Source: DASULK01 sp036278255
GTDB taxonomy: Bacteria; Actinomycetota; Actinomycetes; Mycobacteriales; Micromonosporaceae
Direction of reading: 5' to 3'
Assembly: GCA_036278255.1 (NCBI GenBank)
Contig: DASULK010000178.1
Span: forward strand, 1 to 18,269
DNA: 18,269 nt
Shown here piece after piece: positions 13,969 through 18,269 of the stretch (its first letter is position 1; the number at the start of each line of letters is the position of its first letter). A model generated the notes under the pieces. That model did not search any database. It was not told the origin of the DNA and saw only the letters and a list, made by a program, of their open reading frames with translations. The position numbers were made by a program, and so were the translations under genes.

Positions 13969-14344
13969 CGTCGAGGCGCCAGTCGTTGGAGCGCATGAAC
14001 CGGCCCGGCGGGAACTCGAAGTCGGTCTCCCCCATCAGTTCGAAGCCGGCCCGGCGGCAGACGCCGTTGGAGGCCAGGTTGTCGACGGAGGGGAAGGCGT
14101 GGGCGTACCGGTGGGTTTGGCGTGCCCGCGCCTCGGCGACGGTGGCGAGGAGCGCCGCGGTGGCGATCCCCCGCCCCTGGTACGGCGTCAGGACGGCCCA
14201 CCCCATCTCGTACACCGGCTCGCCGTTCCAGACCCGCTCCCAGTAGCCGACGCTGCCGACCTTTTCGCGTTCGGGCAGCAGCTCCAGGTCGCCCTCGCCC
14301 CACGGCTCGATCCGCACCCGTGATCCGTTTGCGTCTTCCGCCAC
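13934..14344 (-). pseudogene. GNAT-family acetyltransferase lacking an internal segment
   Basis: The product, 136 residues from GTG 14344 (GGGGGGAG just upstream), is a GNAT_3-type acetyltransferase. It contains KVGSVGYWERVWNGEPVYEM, then GWAVLTPYQGRGIATAALLA with the acetyl-CoA loop QGRGIA, then HAFPSVDNLASNGVCRRAGF and the typical ending PPGRFMRSNDWRLDV. Family members run to about 175 residues. Here the N-terminal RVRIEPWGEGDLELL joins almost directly to LPEREKVGSV, so about 40-45 residues that normally form the first helices and strands (around 14275-14285) seem missing, in frame. It is probably inactive, although the frame is open; I call it a pseudogene on that ground. A 3' scrap of a paralogue lies at 10630-10693. 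Confidence 0.6.
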
Positions 14345-14563
14345 CGCCGGCTCCCCCCGTGCTCGCGGACGCAACGATTCAATCGGATGACACCGACAGA
14401 TTCGACGTATTTCTGCGGCACGTTTCCGGCACCTGCCGGTTCGGGCAGCGTTTCTGGTGGCTCCCGTCTGGGCAACCCACAGGACGAAGTTCCCGTACAT
14501 TGCCCCGTGTCGGCGGTAGAGCCGCCGGAAGTGTCTCTTCTCCATCCACCAGACCGCGACCCG

Positions 14564-15124
14564 CTACGGTCGGCTCCAGAATCTCGGTTCTCGGTCCACG
14601 GGAAGGACGCGGGCCGCGATCAGCAGGTCGACCATGTCGGTGGGTGGCCGGCCAGGTGCGTCACGGGCGAACTGGGCCAGCCCGACGAGCCGGGCTCTGC
14701 CGGGCCTCCAGTTCGCGTGAGTCAGATGCCTCATGATCCAACCGGCCGCCCCGCCGGGGACGGAGAGAAGGCCGACGATCAGGTGCAGCATTCCGACGTG
14801 GCGCAGCCCACTGCGTCCCGCTTCCTGCAGCCCGGTGAAGACCGCGTACCGCACAGCAGGCGAGAAGGTCGGCAGCCGCGGTGGACACCGGGTATATCTG
14901 GCGCGCTGCAGGGCGGATTGCGACCCGTCGTAGGCGGCCAGGCGCAGGACGGCATCGGTTTGCAGCGCTATCTCTTTGTCGAAGGCCGGAGTGAAGCGGC
15001 TGGTGGCGGGCGGCTCTGGGTCGGTCAGCCCGCTGCGGCCACGCCATACGGGCCGCCAGGACGGACCGAAGATATGAGGTAGCTGCCGAGCCAGGACCTG
15101 CGAGCGCATCACCGCCTCGACCAT
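14564..15124 (-). CDS. Protein with a Clp N-terminal-like repeat
   Basis: This 186-residue protein has a central segment (about 87-132: TFSPAVRYAVFTGLQEAGRS, then GLRHVGMLHLIVGLLSVPGG) with the spacing of a Clp N-domain repeat, in which A...A...A...GH.YVG.EHLLLGLL is typical. The domain in ClpA/ClpC binds adaptors and substrates; stand-alone Clp-N-like proteins are common in actinomycetes and of unknown role. No ATPase region is present. ATG 15124 is favoured because GTGGAGG lies 5 nt upstream. It follows the membrane protein gene by 79 nt and probably shares its transcript. The match is partial (LHL for the EHL motif), so the domain call is moderate. Confidence 0.5.
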   Translation of the reverse strand: MVEAVMRSQVLARQLPHIFGPSWRPVWRGRSGLTDPEPPATSRFTPAFDKEIALQTDAVLRLAAYDGSQSALQRARYTRCPPRLPTFSPAVRYAVFTGLQEAGRSGLRHVGMLHLIVGLLSVPGGAAGWIMRHLTHANWRPGRARLVGLAQFARDAPGRPPTDMVDLLIAARVLPVDREPRFWSRP

Positions 15125-15203
15125 GCCCGCCTCCACCGCCAGTGTCATCGATGCCGGCAAGCCCTCTGGTCTCACGCCGGCTCAGGACAGGGACGCGGTC
15201 CGA

Positions 15204-15677
15204 TTACTTCGGAAGGACCTGGATGACGCCGGTTATGCAGCTGATGACGGCGGCCAGAAGCATGACTCGGTCGTACCACGATCGAGGAGCTTCGGATTGG
15301 GGCAGTCCCCCGGAGGCCATAGCCACCGTTGCACTGCTACCCGCAGGCCGCTCCCTTAAAGATGATCGGCCAAGCACCGGTGGACTGGCACTAACCTTGC
15401 CTCCCGATGCCACGGAAAAGATCCGACGGAGCCGTAGCCACTTGTGACGGTGGCATCCAACAAGCCAACCCCATCGGTACAGCTTGCAGGCGCTGCCTCT
15501 GTTTGTCTTTTCGCGGCACTGGAAGGGAAAGAGGACGATCAGGTAGGGCACCACAAGCGAGAGCAAGACAAAGAGGAGCGCACGCCAGTGAGCCGCGACC
15601 GCGAAGAGGGCCATGGCAAGCAGGAGCGCGCCACCAATCCCCAAACGCTCACTGCTTGTCGTTCGATCACCCGCCAC
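15204..15677 (-). CDS. Small membrane protein with a Cys/His metal-site-like motif
   Basis: This 157-residue protein has two adjacent N-terminal helices (about 14-30 and 32-50) and one C-terminal helix (138-155). Between them a compact motif, FQCREKTNRGSACKLYRWGW then LVGCHRHKW, places Cys54, Cys64, Cys75 and His78 in a C-x9-C-x10-C-x2-H pattern. A similar short motif, with TRxGxxC and GCxxH, occurs in other actinobacterial membrane proteins and may bind zinc; this is inference. GTG 15677 has AGGGGG about 7 nt upstream. The downstream gene encodes the Clp-N-like protein. The function is unknown. Confidence 0.6.
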   Translation of the reverse strand: MAGDRTTSSERLGIGGALLLAMALFAVAAHWRALLFVLLSLVVPYLIVLFPFQCREKTNRGSACKLYRWGWLVGCHRHKWLRLRRIFSVASGGKVSASPPVLGRSSLRERPAGSSATVAMASGGLPQSEAPRSWYDRVMLLAAVISCITGVIQVLPK

Positions 15678-16054
15678 AGCGCCGCCCCCTGCTCGTCCCG
15701 ATTCGACGCAGGGATCATGTCAACGCCTTGGCAACCTCAACACCCCTGCGTCGCGAAATTGTCACCTTCCGCTACTTACCTTTGGTTGGTTGACGAGGTC
15801 CGTAAAGGACCGCTGGTGGGGAGAGCTCGACGGGTGGCGCCGGCCTGGCTTACGGGTCGGCGCGACACCCTGTGGCACCGACGTACCGGGCCTCGGACCG
15901 CGTTCACCTGTGGCAAGCCGCGCAGCGGCGCGGCAGCGATCGCCCCGCCCTCGACGGCGGCCGACCACCCCCACGATCGTCACGGCCTGATAGGTCGAAT
16001 GCTTTTTGTGACCAACCGCGCATGGAACGCAGACCCGCACGACTCGGCTGCCTG
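15678..16054. other. 377-bp intergenic region without a supported gene
   Basis: No frame here has convincing coding character or recognisable motifs on either strand. It separates the membrane protein gene (minus, starting at 15677) from the abiEii stop (16055), so the promoter of the former should lie within it. The only small palindrome noticed is GGTCC (15797-15801) with GGACC (15807-15811). Base composition in 15700-15790 is less GC-rich than the surroundings. Confidence 0.4.
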
Positions 16055-16954
16055 TCACAGGCCTATCCAGGCCATCGCCGTTGCGCTCCAGGTCTGCCCA
16101 CCGGAGTTCCCGGTCAGCGCAGGATCGGCGAGTGAGTTCACGCGCTGCAACACCTCTGCGAATTCCTGGGGCAGCCGGTCGTCGAGTCGCTGTTTGCGCC
16201 GCCAAGCGGCCCACCGCCGCTGCGCGAGCGCCGAGAAGCCATCAAGGATCTGACTCAGCGGCGTGAGGCTCACCTCGCGGTATTCGGCTACGAGCCGCAC
16301 TGCCGCCTCCAGTTCATCGCCATTCACATCGTGCCGGCTCGCCAAGAGGTACACGTCTGCGAAGTCGCGCCAGCGGGTGTTCGCCGTACCCCGCTGCACC
16401 GCGGTTACCACCTTCTCTGCATACACCATCGGCAGCGGGTAGCCGGTGAGGACGATCTCTCCGTCCAGCAACCGAGGCAGTTTGATCTGCTGCGGCGCTG
16501 GCCAGATCGGGTCACCCACGTTGACATCGACGTGGAAGGCTAACCGGGCTGCGGAGAGAGTGCCGGTGAGGTTGACACGTACCCCGGCGTAGACGTCGCC
16601 ATCTCGGATCGTTTCCGCGGTCGCATGCGGCGCGTCGAACACCAAGCCATCATCGAGGGATTGGCCCGCGATATTCCGAACGATTCCGAGTACCTGATCG
16701 GTGGCGTTCGAGATCCACCGCCCCTGAAGGTCCACGTCCCGAGTGGGTCGGCGGGCGGCATAGGCGGCCAGCAGCACCCCGCCCTTGAGTACAAGTTTGT
16801 CCGCGTAGGTTGACCTGGCCAGGCGGGTGAGGAACCCTTCGAGGGCGTAGACCTGGTGCAGCTCGTCCGTCGGCCGGCCGCTACGGCGGGCCAGATTCTG
16901 CAGGTCGAGGTAGGCACGGCCGGCAACGGTGGCGCGGGTCGGGCGTGTGGTCAC
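16055..16954 (-). CDS. abiEii: AbiEii-type nucleotidyltransferase toxin
   Basis: This 299-residue protein is the toxin of a type IV toxin-antitoxin / abortive-infection system of the AbiE/MenA class, a DNA-polymerase-beta-like nucleotidyltransferase. The catalytic core reads LVLKGGVLLAAYAARRPTRD then VDL, with the GG loop at 58-59 and the metal-binding Asp73 and Asp75. The second conserved block is YPLPMVYAEKVVTAVQRG with Lys181, followed by NTRWRDFADVYLL with Asp197 and Asp200. All motifs are intact and the length is normal (about 300). Related MenA toxins modify tRNA ends. The GTG start overlaps the antitoxin stop by 4 nt, indicating tight coupling. Confidence 0.9.
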   Translation of the reverse strand: MTTRPTRATVAGRAYLDLQNLARRSGRPTDELHQVYALEGFLTRLARSTYADKLVLKGGVLLAAYAARRPTRDVDLQGRWISNATDQVLGIVRNIAGQSLDDGLVFDAPHATAETIRDGDVYAGVRVNLTGTLSAARLAFHVDVNVGDPIWPAPQQIKLPRLLDGEIVLTGYPLPMVYAEKVVTAVQRGTANTRWRDFADVYLLASRHDVNGDELEAAVRLVAEYREVSLTPLSQILDGFSALAQRRWAAWRRKQRLDDRLPQEFAEVLQRVNSLADPALTGNSGGQTWSATAMAWIGL

Positions 16955-17559
16955 AGCAGAATCTCTAGTGCTTCTCGAAGTGCCCGCTCAGCGTTGGGAA
17001 AGCGGCGCGCCGTCGCCAGTAGTTCGGTTGGCGAAGCGCCCCTGCGTCTCAGCCAACGCCGTAGCGTCGTATATGCCAGCTCTGGGCCCTCTTGATGCCG
17101 CAGGCGGATGGCGTCGACAATGCTGCGTTCTGGGCTGTACAAGCCGATCGAGGTTTCCTCGTCGAGGGCCAGCTCGGTGCGCCCGATTTCGAACGTGGCT
17201 GGGGCGAACGCGTGCCAGGCGACGGGGGCTGACGTAGCAGGCCGGTGTCGCCCACGAGGTAACGCAACATCGATGCGGGCCGGGATCTCGTCGGTAAGGC
17301 CGTGGCGTGCCAGCGCGGTGGTGAGACAGAGGGTGGCTGACGACGCGCGCCGCGCGATCTCAATAAGATCAATATCTGCCGCGTCGGCGTCGTGGCGTCG
17401 ATAGAGGCCTCGGCCGATGGATTCAATAACTCCCTGATCACGCAACCGGTAGAGCCGCCGCTCGGAGAGGCCAGCGTCGAGGGCCTGGGAGTAGCTGAAG
17501 GTTGCCGGGAGCACCCGCAACGAGGCGTTCTCGGCTCCCGCTTCGTCACCTGACCCCAT
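16951..17559 (-). CDS. abiEi: AbiEi-type antitoxin / transcriptional repressor
   Basis: This 202-residue protein is the cognate antitoxin. It has an N-terminal winged helix of the AbiEi type (FSYSQALDAGLSERRLYRLR then DQGVIESIGRGLYRR), then a C-terminal domain containing CLTTALARHGL, PARIDVALPRGRH, and TSIGLYSPERSIVDAIRLRH, which matches the AbiEi_4-like VYSPERTIVDxFR signature. In studied systems AbiEi acts as an autorepressor binding inverted repeats and antagonises the toxin without direct complex formation. ATG 17559 is chosen because the operator lies immediately upstream; the frame stays open to 17643 but would then translate the operator. Confidence 0.88.
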   Translation of the reverse strand: MGSGDEAGAENASLRVLPATFSYSQALDAGLSERRLYRLRDQGVIESIGRGLYRRHDADAADIDLIEIARRASSATLCLTTALARHGLTDEIPARIDVALPRGRHRPATSAPVAWHAFAPATFEIGRTELALDEETSIGLYSPERSIVDAIRLRHQEGPELAYTTLRRWLRRRGASPTELLATARRFPNAERALREALEILL

Positions 17560-17567
17560 GACGGATA

Positions 17568-17593
17568 TCCTATACACATCAGGGGCATGTGTA
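17568..17593 (-). promoter_or_regulatory. abiE promoter and inverted-repeat operator
   Basis: TACACAT (17573-17579) and ATGTGTA (17587-17593) form a perfect 7-bp inverted repeat with a 7-nt spacer. On the minus strand TATAGG, a -10-like box, starts inside the proximal arm, and the abiEi ATG follows about a dozen bases later. AbiEi repressors bind inverted repeats at their promoters, so this is the likely autoregulatory site. Confidence 0.6.
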
Positions 17594-17832
17594 GCGGATT
17601 TCCCTCGCTTCGTCCGGCGGCGAGTTCGCAGACGGTCGGTCAACGCATTTCAGCCGGATCAACCTTCGCCGATCTGTCGGATAGGGTGCGGCGCGTAACG
17701 GGCACCGATTGGTCAGACATACGCGAACGCATGGCTGAACTGGCCGACCTGGCCCCGCTCACCGAACCTTTTCCATACACGGAGAGCCAGCTGTCCGGCG
17801 GTTCCCGTTGCCGGATTGTTGCGGTCAGGTGA
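17587..17832 (+). CDS. Doubtful short reading frame or gene remnant
   Basis: An 81-codon plus-strand frame fills the gap between abiEi and the permease. Its middle part (FADLSDRVRRVTGTDWSDIR then ERMAELADLAPLTEPF) has a protein-like composition, while its start overlaps the abiE operator and has no ribosome binding site. It overlaps the permease stop by 8 nt. I do not recognise a family. It could be the remnant of a larger gene or a chance frame in GC-rich DNA. Confidence 0.2.
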   Translation: MCSGFPSLRPAASSQTVGQRISAGSTFADLSDRVRRVTGTDWSDIRERMAELADLAPLTEPFPYTESQLSGGSRCRIVAVR

Positions 17833-18269
17833 TGTCTTTGCGGCTGGCCAGGTAGGTTCCGGCGGCGGCGATGATCAGGCAGTATGCGGTGAGGACGAGG
17901 CCGCCTTGCCAGGGTTGCAGGAACTGCTGGTTGGTGAGGGTGATGCCGGATAGCGCGTTGTCGGCTGGTCCGGGGAGGTAGCGGGTCCAGGTGTCGAGGG
18001 CGGGGATGTTGGTGAGGATCGGTTCCAGGACGAGCAGGTAGATCAGCAGGCCGACGACGGTGGCTACCTGTTCGCGTAGCAGCGCTCCGAGACCAACGCC
18101 GATGAGGGCGTAGAGGGTGACGGCGGTGCAGGCGAGGGCGTACCCGATCCCGACGAGGCTGTAGGCGACCAGTTTGGCGGCGACGACGTGACCTCGGTGT
18201 GGGGTGGCCAGAAAGGTGGTCGTGGCGGTGCGGTGCCGGTACTCGCCGGTCATGCCGATCGCGGCGAGT
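17825..18269 (-). CDS. ABC-2 type transporter permease, 3' part (5' end outside window)
   Basis: This is the C-terminal part of an ABC-2 family membrane permease, running off the right edge of the window. It begins IGMTGEYRHRTATTTFLATP, the conserved region after the first helix, and continues through ALIGVGLGALLREQVATVVG, LEPILTNIPALDTWTRYLPG and a final helix ending YLASRKDIT. Family members are the membrane half of an ATP-driven exporter; the ATPase gene would lie outside. Between the helix ACTAVTL and YALIGVGLGALL (near 18111) about 30 residues usual in the family, a loop plus the start of a helix, seem missing without loss of frame. The function of such a shortened permease is doubtful. 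Confidence 0.8.
   Translation of the reverse strand, partial: LAAIGMTGEYRHRTATTTFLATPHRGHVVAAKLVAYSLVGIGYALACTAVTLYALIGVGLGALLREQVATVVGLLIYLLVLEPILTNIPALDTWTRYLPGPADNALSGITLTNQQFLQPWQGGLVLTAYCLIIAAAGTYLASRKDIT

Noticed and set aside
14345..14545. N-terminal extension of the GNAT gene to 14545
   Set aside because: The extra 67 residues have no family similarity, and a strong GGGGGGAG site fixes the start at 14344.
15762..16214. 150-codon minus-strand frame in the gap before the abiEii end
   Set aside because: Arg/Pro-rich with no motifs, overlapping abiEii in another frame; not supported.

Overview
The window is high-GC DNA with GTG starts, strong GGAGG-type ribosome binding sites and G/C-rich third codon positions. 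With the gene content (an F420-type luciferase-like oxidoreductase, a P450, an M48/EACC1 pair, a GNAT acetyltransferase family common in actinomycetes), this points to a filamentous actinomycete, perhaps a Micromonosporaceae member. That assignment is inference from style and families, not from a marker gene.

Layout. 1-219: 3' end of a cytochrome P450. 220-362: convergent intergenic region with nested inverted repeats. 363-1375 (-): a hipBA locus with an intact HipB-type antitoxin and a HipA toxin that has lost its middle and its frame; a symmetrical cluster of GTGCAC operators lies upstream. 1589-2500 (-): LLM-class oxidoreductase. 2619-3197 (-): LURP-one-like protein with a clear hairpin terminator. 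3316-3792 (+): TspO/MBR protein. 3967-5166 (+): RtcB RNA ligase, followed by a possible 39-residue membrane peptide. 5328-6191 (-): SPFH-domain membrane protein. 6298-7340: divergent marR / NAD(P)H-dependent FMN reductase pair sharing a tandem-repeat operator.

7327-9822 is a mosaic. It has gene fragments, a GIY-YIG protein, and an autoregulated three-gene operon (4-TM protein, XRE regulator, quinone-reductase-like MDR enzyme). A 56-bp direct repeat, apparently the 3' end of a tetR-family gene, flanks it. 9986-11119 (+): a GNAT acetyltransferase and a hypothetical protein. Just upstream of the latter lies a second scrap of a different acetyltransferase gene, whose fuller copy is at 13934-14344.

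11394-13968 (+) is the most interesting part. It encodes a membrane M48 metalloprotease fused to a large C-terminal, probably extracytoplasmic domain, followed 15 nt later by a small protein that resembles effector-associated constant component 1 (EACC1) of actinobacterial conflict systems. The protease gene appears to need a one-base correction at an A7 tract near its start.

14564-15677 (-) encodes a Clp-N-like protein and a membrane protein with a Cys/His motif. 16055-17559 (-) is a complete AbiEi/AbiEii (type IV) toxin-antitoxin pair with an inverted-repeat operator. 17825-18269 (-) is the 3' part of an ABC-2 type permease.

The window reads as an accessory or fast-evolving region: two toxin-antitoxin loci (one decayed), a candidate conflict cassette, repeated gene scraps, and three genes (hipA, the GNAT at 13934 and the permease) that seem to have lost internal segments. 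RtcB, TspO, the LLM enzyme and the MDR enzyme look intact.
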